From: Gammaproteobacteria bacterium F7
GTDB lineage: Bacteria; Pseudomonadota; Gammaproteobacteria; Pseudomonadales; IMCC2047
Length of the DNA stretch: 41,963 nt
Assembly: GCA_001593685.1 (NCBI GenBank)
Contig: LUKI01000019.1
Location: 1 to 41,963 of the forward strand
Direction: 5' to 3'
A program made the position numbers and the translations under genes. Numbering within the stretch: the stretch's first letter is position 1; each line of letters starts with the position of its first letter. Shown here piece after piece: positions 16,506 through 26,320 of this stretch. Below the pieces are notes generated by a model. It did no database searches and was not told the origin of the DNA. It was given only the letters and a program-made list of their open reading frames with translations.

Positions 16506-18932
16506 ATGAATAACAATATAAATCCGGCCGCTCTGCCGGTCAGCAGTTTATATAAACGCTGCGATCCTGCAGAGCTGCCCTTTTCCGATACCAGCGAACT
16601 TGACCATTTAGATAAATATTTTGGCCAGGAACGTGCCGTTGAAGCACTTAATTTCGGCGTCAGCATCGCCCACGAAGGCTATAACATCTTTGTATTAGGC
16701 CCCAGCGGAATGGGCAAGCACCATATGGTGTCAGACTTTATTCACCAAATTGCCAGCGAACATCCCGCCCCTTCCGACTGGTGTTACGTCAACAATTTTG
16801 AAGCCCCGCACCAGCCCAAGGTACTAACGCTTCCGTCTGGCATGGCCCGTCAGCTGGAAAAAAGCATGGAGCAATGCATTGAGGACTTACTGGTTAGCAT
16901 TCCCGCAGTTTTCCAAAGCGCCGAGTACAAAACTCGGGTTAACCAAATCAATAATGAATACAGCGAAAAAGAGCAACGCGCGCTCAGTGAGCTGGAAGAA
17001 AAAGCCAGACTACAAAACATCTCCCTGATTCAAACCCCGACAGGCTACACCTTGGCACCCATGGTTGACGGTAAGGTCATCACCCATGATGAATTCAGAG
17101 CGCTGTCTGAAGAAGAGCAAAAACACATTGAAACAATCACCGCAGAGCTAAAGGAAGAACTTAAAAAAATTGTGATGAAAATGCCCGTTTGGATGAAAGA
17201 AGGGCGTGAGCAGTTAAAAGAACTGAACCATGAAATTGTCGAGAGTACCGTCAAACAGGTGTTCCAGGAGCAGGAACAACACTATCGGGACTTACCGGAG
17301 GTCATCAGCTTTCTCAAGGCCGCAGAACAGGACATTATCGAAAACATCAACTACTTCAAAATAGACGAAGACTCAGCAGCTCCAACCGATCCCAAAAGCC
17401 AGGTCAAAGCCTTCCCTATGTACACAGTTAATGTGTTGATCGATAACAGCCAGAGCTCCACAGCTCCCGTGATATATGAAAACAACCCGTCGCTTACAAA
17501 CCTGTTGGGCCGAGTTGAACACGAAGCCCAATATGGCACCCTAACCACTAACTTTACCCTCATCAAAGCAGGGGCACTGCACCGGGCTAATGGTGGCTAT
17601 CTTTTACTGGACGCCTTGAAATTGCTAACCAGCCCCTATGCATGGGATGCGCTAAAGCGGGCCCTGCAATCCAAGGAGATAAAAATTGAATCAGTGTCCG
17701 AAATCCTCAGCCTGGCCAGCACCAAATCACTGGAACCACAGCCCGTTCCGCTAGATCTCAAAATTATCCTGCTAGGCGACCGACTCATCTATCATCTGCT
17801 GCAGGCCTACGACCCCGATTTTAACCAACTCTTTAAAGTACCTGCCGACCTATCTGAAGATATTGATCGCACCTCACAAAACAGTCTCAAATTCGCTCGC
17901 CTCATAGCAACGATCCAGCAAAAGGAAAAACTCCGCCCCCTTGATCGCGAAGCAGTGGCTCGCATTATCGAGGAGGGCTCACGACGCCTTGAGGATGCAC
18001 AAAAACTATCGCTGCACCTGAATAATTTGACCGACCTGATCTGTGAAAGCGACTTCTTTGCCACTCAAGACGAGTCCGATATCATCACCAGAGCACATGT
18101 ACAAAAAGCCATTGATGCCGCCATCCGGCGCCTGGATCAATTCAAAGAACGGGTTCATGAAAGCATCATCAGGGACATTCAGCTGGTAGATACCGACGGC
18201 GACAAAGTAGCTCAGGTTAACGGGCTTTCCGTCTATCAACTGGGAGAATACTCCTTTGGTCGGCCCAGTCGCATTACGGCCAAGGCACGTCTTGGCAGCG
18301 GCAAAGTGCTGGACATCGAACGCGCCGTCAAACTAGGCGGCAACATTCATTCAAAAGCCGTGATGATTCTCTCCTCCCTATTGGCCAATCGTTACGCCAG
18401 AAACAAACCATTACCGATATCCGCCAGCTTGGTGTTTGAACAGTCCTACGGTGGCGTTGAGGGCGATAGCGCGTCCATTGCTGAATTTTGCGCGCTTATT
18501 TCTGCCATCGCCAATATCCCTGTAAAACAATCCCTTGCCGTCACCGGCTCCCTTAACCAGCATGGTCAGGCCCAGGCCATCGGCGGTATAAATCAGAAAA
18601 TCGAGGGCTATTTTGCGATTTGCTCTGCGCGCGGCCTTACAGGCCGCCAAGGTGTACTGATGCCACAGGCAAATATCCAGCACCTAATGCTCAAACAGGA
18701 CGTGATAGATGCCGTCGAAAAAGGCATGTTCCATATCTACGCCGTGCAATCAATCGATGATGCCCTGACACTGTTAATGGGAATGCCAGCCGGAGAAGAG
18801 CAAGCCGATGGCAGCTACCCGAACAATTCAATCAATGCCAGGGTTATGGCACAGGTTGATGAGTGGATCGCACTCACTAAAGAGTTTTCCGCTCACTCAG
18901 ACGAAAACGACGACCATGACGATAAAGACTGA
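16506..18932 (+). CDS. Lon-like ATP-dependent protease (AAA_32 / Lon_C type)
   Basis: An 808-residue soluble AAA+ protease lacking the N-terminal LAN domain of classic Lon and membrane segments of archaeal LonB. The P-loop GPSGMGKHH lies at 65-73; the residue after the lysine is His rather than Ser/Thr, which may weaken ATP binding. A long Glu/Lys-rich helical insertion covers about 135-285, typical of the AAA_32 (LonC-like) group. The second ATPase half has GALHRANGGYLLLDALKLL at about 352. The Lon protease domain is at about 565-785 with the catalytic dyad S655 (EGDSAS) and K698 (GINQKIEG), 43 residues apart as in Lon S679/K722. Proteolysis is therefore likely intact. The ribosome site is AAGGG. 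The downstream Usp-like gene overlaps its end by 17 bases. Confidence 0.9.
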   Translation: MNNNINPAALPVSSLYKRCDPAELPFSDTSELDHLDKYFGQERAVEALNFGVSIAHEGYNIFVLGPSGMGKHHMVSDFIHQIASEHPAPSDWCYVNNFEAPHQPKVLTLPSGMARQLEKSMEQCIEDLLVSIPAVFQSAEYKTRVNQINNEYSEKEQRALSELEEKARLQNISLIQTPTGYTLAPMVDGKVITHDEFRALSEEEQKHIETITAELKEELKKIVMKMPVWMKEGREQLKELNHEIVESTVKQVFQEQEQHYRDLPEVISFLKAAEQDIIENINYFKIDEDSAAPTDPKSQVKAFPMYTVNVLIDNSQSSTAPVIYENNPSLTNLLGRVEHEAQYGTLTTNFTLIKAGALHRANGGYLLLDALKLLTSPYAWDALKRALQSKEIKIESVSEILSLASTKSLEPQPVPLDLKIILLGDRLIYHLLQAYDPDFNQLFKVPADLSEDIDRTSQNSLKFARLIATIQQKEKLRPLDREAVARIIEEGSRRLEDAQKLSLHLNNLTDLICESDFFATQDESDIITRAHVQKAIDAAIRRLDQFKERVHESIIRDIQLVDTDGDKVAQVNGLSVYQLGEYSFGRPSRITAKARLGSGKVLDIERAVKLGGNIHSKAVMILSSLLANRYARNKPLPISASLVFEQSYGGVEGDSASIAEFCALISAIANIPVKQSLAVTGSLNQHGQAQAIGGINQKIEGYFAICSARGLTGRQGVLMPQANIQHLMLKQDVIDAVEKGMFHIYAVQSIDDALTLLMGMPAGEEQADGSYPNNSINARVMAQVDEWIALTKEFSAHSDENDDHDDKD

Positions 18933-19665
18933 ACAACGGATTCTTATCGCGCTCGACGCTCACGAAACGACGGAAGAAAGCCTCAATATACTAGCAATAA
19001 TGGCGAGCCAATTGCACGCCCCACTCGCAGGGCTATTCGTTGAAGATAGCCGTCTGCTCAACATTGCTGAATTACCATTTACCACGGAAATTAAGCGTAT
19101 AACCGCCCAGGAGCAAAACTTTCACTCCGGCACGTTAAGTGAATTAAATAAAAGCGTTTCGGCCAAAATTCAACGCCTGCTCGAAGAACTTTCTGCACGG
19201 CACAAAATCGCCTATTCATTCCGAGCAGAACCCGGTGAACTTATTTCAAAAGCACTCACCCAAGAGGGTGTAGATGTTTTCTTTCCCGCTCGAAAACGGG
19301 ACATTCCCCAACCAAAAGTGTTTTATCAAAAAAAAACTGACCTACTAAAACTCACCTTGATTTATGATGCATCACCACAGTTCGAGCGGGCTCTGGAAAT
19401 AGTTCGCACCCTCGCTAAAGCTGGCCTGCTCACTGAAATCACCCTGCTCTGCGACACAGATATACCGGAAAGCCTGGCTCAAAAACTAGCCGGCACAGAC
19501 ATCAAAATTAAGATTCTCAGTGTCAGCTCGATCACCGGCGCACTAAGAGACACCTTGCATATGCCCGCATCAACCCTTCTGCTGATGCCCAAACAGCGAA
19601 TAACCTATGACGAACTCACAAGGCTATTTACTGAACTTACCACGCCATTATTATTATTGAATTAA
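18916..19665 (+). CDS. Universal stress protein-like protein
   Basis: A 249-residue cytosolic protein. The start ATG lies within the end of the Lon-like gene (17-base overlap), giving an N-terminus MTIKTEQRILIALDAHETTE; a longer frame from 18808 would duplicate protease-coding DNA and is rejected. Two Rossmann-like halves are visible: RILIALDAHETTEESLNILA with LHAPLAGLFVEDSRL in the first, and LLKLTLIYDASPQFERALEIV in the second. This resembles tandem Usp proteins, but the Gly-rich ATP-binding motif of ATP-binding Usp proteins is absent. The role is inferred from fold resemblance and operon context (protease plus Host_attach protein). It might act as a stress-linked adaptor or regulator of the protease, which is speculative. 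Confidence 0.65.
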   Translation: MTIKTEQRILIALDAHETTEESLNILAIMASQLHAPLAGLFVEDSRLLNIAELPFTTEIKRITAQEQNFHSGTLSELNKSVSAKIQRLLEELSARHKIAYSFRAEPGELISKALTQEGVDVFFPARKRDIPQPKVFYQKKTDLLKLTLIYDASPQFERALEIVRTLAKAGLLTEITLLCDTDIPESLAQKLAGTDIKIKILSVSSITGALRDTLHMPASTLLLMPKQRITYDELTRLFTELTTPLLLLN

Positions 19666-19887
19666 CAACCCAACCTGAGCGTATGCTCGGCAGCTAACTC
19701 ATCTCGAACGACAAGAACCATATTAATCCCCCTCTACCGGCCCCTAATCCATAATTTCTTTTTAACGTTTAAAAAAAATACGGCCTGCCAGCATCAACAC
19801 CACACGCATCAGGCACAAAAGAGGCTAGAAACCTCAATATCACCGACAGCGCGGCAAATGATAAAAGCAGGACCTATTTCCCAGCGC

Positions 19888-19927
19888 AAAAAAAAAGCCT
19901 GCAACCACAGGGGCTACAGGCTTTTTT
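19888..19927 (-). terminator. Rho-independent terminator of groESL
   Basis: On the minus strand GCCTGTAGCC and GGTTGCAGGC form a 10-bp stem with two G-T pairs and a five-base loop, followed by nine T. It lies 29 bases past the groEL stop. The plus strand carries a shorter T run, so it may also stop transcription from the convergent Usp-like gene. Confidence 0.88.
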
Positions 19928-19955
19928 GAGTCTTGCTAGGTCTGTATAGGCAAGC

Positions 19956-21635
<1,680 letters not shown>

Positions 21636-21661
21636 TCAAGAAACAGGAAGAGATTTCGCTA

Positions 21662-21958
21662 TTAACCTTCAAAAACAGCGAACAGGTCTTCTTCACGCAG
21701 AACTAGCAGTTCTTCGCCGTTAATAGAAACCGTGTTTTCGCTGCCCGCGTAACGGTTGAAGATCACACGATCACCGACTTTAACAGCCAGAGGTCGCAGT
21801 TCGCCGTTATCCAGAAGACGGCCTTCACCAACAGCCAGGATGACACCGGCACTTGGTTTTTCTGTTGCCGCGCCTGCTAAGACAATACCACCAGCAGTTG
21901 TGGACTCTTCTTCCTTACGACGCACAATTACTCGGTCGTATAAAGGACGAATATTCAT
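21662..21958 (-). CDS. groES: Co-chaperonin GroES (10 kDa)
   Basis: Heptameric lid of the GroEL chamber, 98 residues. [18 protein letters not shown] and the mobile loop [17 protein letters not shown] are followed by GRLLDNGE, the [13 protein letters not shown] strand and a C-terminal [22 protein letters not shown] lies ten bases upstream of the ATG. No CIRCE operator was found in the 130 bp before it and no convincing sigma-32 site was recognised. TTGGCA with a weak -10 17 bp downstream is the best sigma-70-like candidate. A MITE-like element separates it from fxsA. Confidence 0.98.
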   Translation of the reverse strand: MNIRPLYDRVIVRRKEEESTTAGGIVLAGAATEKPSAGVILAVGEGRLLDNGELRPLAVKVGDRVIFNRYAGSENTVSINGEELLVLREEDLFAVFEG

Positions 21959-22088
21959 GACGCAAATACTCCCAATTACATTTATCTATGAAATAAGGCT
22001 TCGCATGCCAAAACGGCACACGCAACCGTTAATGTGAAAACAGGTCGATAAATTGATTAAAAATCAGCAATTAACCAACCCATTGAAC

Positions 22089-22357
22089 TAAGGCGTCTCT
22101 GAATGATGGCAAGATTCTTATGTCGCTTAGCGAAGTTCACAATCAAGGCATGGCTTTGAAGGCATATCTGGATACGCCGAAAAGCCATAACGCAGTGTGT
22201 GGACTTCGCTGAGCGACCCGTAGGGCAAGCCCTGTAGCGCACACCTACTGCGTTGAACTTCTCACTAAGGGCTAAAGCCATTAGCTTCACAGTTCGCCTT
22301 GTAGCTAAACGCTACAGGTCTTGCAGAAGAAGTTTTTCATCATTCAGAGACGCCTTA
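22089..22357. mobile_element. MITE-like element, 269 bp, with 20-bp perfect terminal inverted repeats
   Basis: The ends TAAGGCGTCTCTGAATGATG (22089-22108) and its exact reverse complement (22338-22357) bracket a 269-bp segment with no real gene. The interior holds further inverted sequences, such as GTCGCTTAGCGAAGT near 22121 against ACTTCGCTGAGCGAC near 22203 with one mismatch, and AACGCAGT against ACTGCGTT. The transcript could therefore fold extensively. No clear target-site duplication flanks it (only AC on each side). It sits in the fxsA-groES spacer and could alter read-through. A 77-codon frame crossing it is judged spurious. Confidence 0.75.
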
Positions 22358-22407
22358 ACCTTGAGTCCGTTAATGGGGGTCAGGGAAGGGATTTCAACAG
22401 CAAAAAT

Positions 22408-22911
22408 TTAAGATTTTGATATTTTTTTTGTCGGATCGCTTTCAGGCGTGTCATCACGTTGAAACTCGCCTTCAATAGGTCCGTCAGAGTGACCTTGCCG
22501 AAAATCAGCCGAGCCGTGCATATGACTAAAATGTGTTTGATGCATAGTGGCTGCAGATTGTACTTTTATATGCTTACCCGCCAGCCGAACCAGCGCTTTG
22601 CGGGTGACCGGAATCAGGCATAAAAAGCCAAACACATCCGTAATAAAACCCGGCGTGATCAACAATGCGCCTCCGACTGCCAAAAATATCCCTTCCAGCA
22701 TTTCCTGAAGGGGGACCTGCCCGCTATTCATTCGTTCCTGTGCACGAAACAGTGTCGATAACCCTTGTTGCCTTAACATAACACTACCGACCAGTGCGGT
22801 AAAAACCACCAGTCCAGCGGTATAGAGCGCGCCAATCTGCTGACCAACTTTAATTAACAACGTAATTTCAGCGACCGGCATCACAACAAATAGAATAAAC
22901 AGGAACTTCAT
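22408..22911 (-). CDS. fxsA: FxsA family inner-membrane protein
   Basis: A small membrane protein whose overproduction in E. coli suppresses F-plasmid exclusion of phage T7; the cellular function is unknown. 167 residues. MKFLFILFVVMPVAEITLLIKVG opens with the first membrane helix, followed by the conserved GSVMLRQQGLSTL, the amphipathic segment, GGALLITPGFITDVFGFLCLIP and a hydrophilic His/Asp-rich tail unique to this protein. It lies upstream of groES, as in E. coli, but the spacer is enlarged by the MITE-like element. Confidence 0.93.
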   Translation of the reverse strand: MKFLFILFVVMPVAEITLLIKVGQQIGALYTAGLVVFTALVGSVMLRQQGLSTLFRAQERMNSGQVPLQEMLEGIFLAVGGALLITPGFITDVFGFLCLIPVTRKALVRLAGKHIKVQSAATMHQTHFSHMHGSADFRQGHSDGPIEGEFQRDDTPESDPTKKISKS

Positions 22912-22972
22912 GGTTTTAGGCCTAAAATCGGGACTTGGAATATTGTCTAGGTTGGGGACTAAAGTATATTTT

Positions 22973-23698
22973 TCAATCAGAGGGCGATTTCAACATCCCG
23001 ATCAACGCCTGACGCACGTCATTAGGGGTCACCGCCGCCTCCAGGAAATTAAACCGAAACAACCGCTCGCCAACGCGCTGATGAAAACCAAAAGCGTCAA
23101 CCCCCACCATTACTGGTGCAACATCTTGCGGTACATCAATGCCTGACTGACAGCAATAACTCAGCAGCGCATCGGCATGATCACTATTCATGTGAGTACA
23201 AATATCAACCTCCGCATCACCAGCAAAGGGATTAGCCGTAAAGAGTTTATCGCAGGCTACCCAGTGAATTTGCCCAAAACCGGCGATAAAGCGTACCTTT
23301 TCAGGTGACAGGCGGTAAAAATCAAAATCCAGCTCTTTATAGTAACCCTTGGCCTGAGGGTAAAAACGGCAATAACGCGCCATCGTTTGCGCGTCCTCAT
23401 CCGCAGTCAGCTTTTCGGCCTGCCCCAGCAATGTGACCCGCGCGCAGGTTTGTACGTCCTGATTAGCTAATTGGGCAATATCACTGAGTAATAACGATAC
23501 CTTTGGATTTTCAGAAATATTACGGGTGTGCTGTGCCAAGCGGCTGATCAATAAAACAGGGCGGCTAAAGTCATCAAACCCGATTGGCACAATCGAGCCA
23601 AAGGGGTAACCGGGACAGTCTGAAGAGTGCGTCGATAGCGCACCCGCATCCTGTCCTAACAGTATTTCCCGTGCTCTTTTTTCAGCAGCATCCGTCAT
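22973..23698 (-). CDS. HugZ-like pyridoxamine 5'-phosphate oxidase-fold protein with DUF2470 domain
   Basis: A 241-residue cytosolic protein. The N-terminal split-barrel (PNPOx-like) domain at about 1-150 shows ALSTHSSDCPGYPFGSIVP and RNISENPKVSLLLSD, typical of the HugZ/HutZ/CREG-like group. A C-terminal DUF2470 domain at about 160-238 has VDICTHMNSDHADALLSYC. Members include haem-binding and haem-degrading proteins, but many remain uncharacterised. No haem-uptake genes are nearby, so a haem role is only possible. It sits between fxsA and ampG on the same strand, 17 bases after ampG. Confidence 0.85.
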   Translation of the reverse strand: MTDAAEKRAREILLGQDAGALSTHSSDCPGYPFGSIVPIGFDDFSRPVLLISRLAQHTRNISENPKVSLLLSDIAQLANQDVQTCARVTLLGQAEKLTADEDAQTMARYCRFYPQAKGYYKELDFDFYRLSPEKVRFIAGFGQIHWVACDKLFTANPFAGDAEVDICTHMNSDHADALLSYCCQSGIDVPQDVAPVMVGVDAFGFHQRVGERLFRFNFLEAAVTPNDVRQALIGMLKSPSD

Positions 23699-23715
23699 CA
23701 GATAATATCCATCAT

Positions 23716-25107
23716 TTAAGCCGAAGAGGTTTCAGCGGCCACTTCTCGCCCCGCTGGCGTTCTACCGGAACGGTCCAGATAAATCAGCAGACAAACCAGC
23801 AAAATTGCCGGAATACCTAAAATGGCCGCATAGGTGAAAAAGCTAGGATAACCGGCCGTATCCACCACCACCCCGCTAAAGCCACCAATAAACTTCCCCG
23901 GCAGCGTCATCAACGAGCTAAATAGCGCATACTGAGTAGCCGTGTAGGCACTGCTCGTCAGGCTCGACAGATAAGCAATAAAAGCGACAATCGCCAGACC
24001 GCCACTCAGGTTATCGGCACTGATCACCAGTGCCAGCTTACTCAGGGTCGGCTCTGTCATCGCCAACCAGGCAAACAGCAAGTTAGTCAGTGCGACCATA
24101 CAGCCACCGATTAACAAAATAGGGCGAATACCATAACGCGCTACCAGCACGCCACCCAGCGCTGAGCCGCCAATAGTCATAAAGAAACCAAACACTTTAG
24201 TGATATCAGCAATTTCAGTTTTACTAAAGCCAATATCCAGATAAAAAGGGTTCGCCATCACCCCCATGGTAATGTCACTGATGCGGTAAACAGCAATAAA
24301 CAGCAGAATTAACAGCGCATACCAACCGTTACGCTTGAAAAAATCCACAAAGGGTCCAATCACGGCATCGGCAAACCACGCAGCCAGGCGCTGCGGCAGA
24401 CTCATCTGTTGATCAAGGCGCACTACAGGCTCAGCAGCGGGCCGCAGGTTATCAGGCTCTTTGACCAGAAAAACCGTCACCATACCCACCGCCATCAGCG
24501 CAGCCATGACTAAATAGGCCAGATTCCAGCCTAGATACTCGGCCAGATACAGCGCACCGGCTCCGGCAACCAGCAATGCCAAGCGGTAACCAAACACATA
24601 GGCGGCGGACATAGCAGCCTGGTACTTATCTTCAGCCGCCTCGATACGGTAGGCATCAATACTGATATCCTGAGTCGCCGACGAAAAAGCCACCAGCAGA
24701 CCAAAAGCGGCCATCAATCGGACATCGCTGGCGGGATCATTCATGGCCATCAAGGCTAAACCAGCAGCAATGCCCAGCTGCCCCACTAGCATCCAGCTGC
24801 GCCGCTGGCCAAGCAAGCGATGCAAAACCGGCAGTTTTAATTTATCAACCACCGGTGCCCAGAACACCTTGATAGAGTAAGTGATACCAATCCAGCTAAA
24901 AAAGCCAATGGTGGTACGAGTAATGCCTGCCTCGGTCAGCCAGGCAGTAAGGGTAGAAAAAACCAGCAGAAAGGGCAGCCCGGCAGAAAACCCCAAAAAC
25001 AGCAGTGCCAATACCTTGGGTTTACCATACAGTGCTATTGACTCACGCCAACTTAACCGCTGGCGCGTTGCTATTTTATTGGGGCCTGCAGACTGCTGTT
25101 GTACCAC
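23716..25107 (-). CDS. ampG: AmpG-family muropeptide permease
   Basis: A major-facilitator permease that imports GlcNAc-anhydroMurNAc peptides from the periplasm for cell-wall recycling. 463 residues with about twelve membrane helices. The N-terminal FLGFSAGLPFLLVFSTLTAWL and the WAPVVDKLKLPVLHRLLGQRRSW loop are typical of AmpG, as is FSSATQDISIDAYRIE in helix 4-5. The start is GTG, nine bases after the yajQ stop; no ATG lies near the conserved N-terminus. AmpD and AmpE are encoded 11 kb away, so the recycling pathway is partly present here. No ampC or ampR is in the window. Confidence 0.93.
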   Translation of the reverse strand: MVQQQSAGPNKIATRQRLSWRESIALYGKPKVLALLFLGFSAGLPFLLVFSTLTAWLTEAGITRTTIGFFSWIGITYSIKVFWAPVVDKLKLPVLHRLLGQRRSWMLVGQLGIAAGLALMAMNDPASDVRLMAAFGLLVAFSSATQDISIDAYRIEAAEDKYQAAMSAAYVFGYRLALLVAGAGALYLAEYLGWNLAYLVMAALMAVGMVTVFLVKEPDNLRPAAEPVVRLDQQMSLPQRLAAWFADAVIGPFVDFFKRNGWYALLILLFIAVYRISDITMGVMANPFYLDIGFSKTEIADITKVFGFFMTIGGSALGGVLVARYGIRPILLIGGCMVALTNLLFAWLAMTEPTLSKLALVISADNLSGGLAIVAFIAYLSSLTSSAYTATQYALFSSLMTLPGKFIGGFSGVVVDTAGYPSFFTYAAILGIPAILLVCLLIYLDRSGRTPAGREVAAETSSA

Positions 25108-25116
25108 TGAGAAGAG

Positions 25117-25599
25117 TTAATCGCGGAAGTTATTAAACTGTAATGGCAAGCCGACATCTTCGCCCTTTAAGAAGGCAATCACACCCTGTAGGTCGTCACG
25201 TTTTTTGCCGGTTACACGCACCTGCTCACCTTGAATCGCCGCTTGTACCTTGAGCTTTTTGTCCTTAATCATTTTAACGATTTTCTTGGCCGTCGGCGTA
25301 TCAATACCGGCCTTCAGGGTGACATCCCTTTTCGCCTTCATACCCGTCTTCTCCAGTTTGCCAACCTCAAGGCAGTTGGTATCGATACCGCGTTTTACCA
25401 GTTTAGCAATCAGCATATCGCGCATTTGATCCAACTGATTATCGGAATCAGCGCTCATGGTCACTACCAGCTCATTTTGCTGGAAAGTTGCATCGACACC
25501 TTTAAAATCGTAGCGTGTTGAGATTTCGCGGTTAGCTTGATCCACCGCATTGGTCACTTCGTGCTTATTCACCTCGGAAACCACATCAAATGAGGGCAT
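25117..25599 (-). CDS. yajQ: YajQ family cyclic-di-GMP-binding protein
   Basis: A 160-residue protein of the UPF0234 family, made of two ferredoxin-like halves. MPSFDVVSEVNKHEVTNAVD, ISTRYDFKGVDA and KDKKLKVQAAIQGEQVRVTGKKRDDLQ are all family signatures. Some YajQ proteins (Xanthomonas, Pseudomonas) bind cyclic-di-GMP and act as transcriptional co-regulators. AAAGGAG lies nine bases before the ATG. It is divergent from the adenosyltransferase gene and first in the unit with ampG. A GGDEF enzyme is encoded 0.7 kb beyond its divergent neighbour. Confidence 0.96.
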   Translation of the reverse strand: MPSFDVVSEVNKHEVTNAVDQANREISTRYDFKGVDATFQQNELVVTMSADSDNQLDQMRDMLIAKLVKRGIDTNCLEVGKLEKTGMKAKRDVTLKAGIDTPTAKKIVKMIKDKKLKVQAAIQGEQVRVTGKKRDDLQGVIAFLKGEDVGLPLQFNNFRD

Positions 25600-25738
25600 T
25601 TCAATTTTCTCCTTTCACATCAACTGGGAATATGACCGCATTCTACTCATTTAATCGCGGCAATAAATAAAAAATCCACGCAATGATCCAGCGTGTATAA
25701 TTTTCGCGTATTGCGCGCATCAACCAGAGAAAAGAAAT

Positions 25739-26302
25739 ATGGCAAATCGACTGACAAACATCGTCACTGGCGGTGGCGACAAAGGCGAAACCTCCCTGGC
25801 AATGGGTAACCGGGTTGCCAAAGACTGCGCACGCATTGAGGCTATTGGCAGCATCGATGAGCTAAACAGTTTTATTGGCCTGTTTTTGGCCGCTATCGAC
25901 ATCGAACCAGAGCTTTTTGGTTTATTTCGCAGCATCCAAAATGATCTGTTTGATCTGGGTGGTGAACTGGCAATGCCCGGTCACGATATTATCAGCGCAG
26001 CGCACTGGCAAAAGCTGGAAAAACACGCGGGCGAGCTAAACGCAGAACTTCCACCGCTAGAAAACTTCATCCTCCCCGGTGGTAACGAAGTGGTCGCCCG
26101 CTGCCACGTCGTCAGAAGTATTGCCAGGCGCGCTGAACGGCGATTAATTAGCCTGACCCATGAGGATAAAGTCAATCACAACAGTTTAGTGTATCTAAAC
26201 CGACTTTCCGACCTGTGCTTTATTGTGTCGCGCTGGCTTTCGCTGCAAACCGAACAGGGTGAGGTCTTATGGCAATCATCAAGTTCTAAACCCTCGCTAT
26301 AA
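25739..26302 (+). CDS. Cob(I)alamin adenosyltransferase, PduO type
   Basis: Transfers the adenosyl group of ATP to cob(I)alamin, making coenzyme B12, in the cytosol. 187 residues. The N-terminal ATP-binding loop reads NIVTGGGDKGETSLAMGNRV; the more usual form is T-x-T-G-D-x-G-x-T-S/T-L, so two glycines stand in the TKTGD part. RIEAIGSIDELNSFIGL is the family motif. The later FILPGGNEV and CHVVRSIARRAERRL (the ATP- and cobalamin-contacting helix) are intact. It is convergent with the GGDEF gene (18 bases apart). No B12-synthesis or B12-dependent enzyme genes are nearby, consistent with salvage. Confidence 0.93.
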   Translation: MANRLTNIVTGGGDKGETSLAMGNRVAKDCARIEAIGSIDELNSFIGLFLAAIDIEPELFGLFRSIQNDLFDLGGELAMPGHDIISAAHWQKLEKHAGELNAELPPLENFILPGGNEVVARCHVVRSIARRAERRLISLTHEDKVNHNSLVYLNRLSDLCFIVSRWLSLQTEQGEVLWQSSSSKPSL

Positions 26303-26320
26303 AAAGGCCAGCGAAGCAAC

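Noticed and set aside
18808-18915. 36-codon upstream extension of the Usp-like frame
   Set aside because: It lies wholly within the Lon-like protease coding sequence; the internal ATG at 18916 begins the Usp-like fold.
21959-22088. Heat-shock (sigma-32) promoter or CIRCE operator before groES
   Set aside because: Neither CTTGAA-type -35 with CCCCAT-type -10 nor the TTAGCACTC inverted repeat was found.
22057-22290. 77-codon frame on the minus strand upstream of groES
   Set aside because: It crosses one terminal repeat of the MITE-like element, has no ribosome site or family features, and its apparent residues follow from the repeat sequence.
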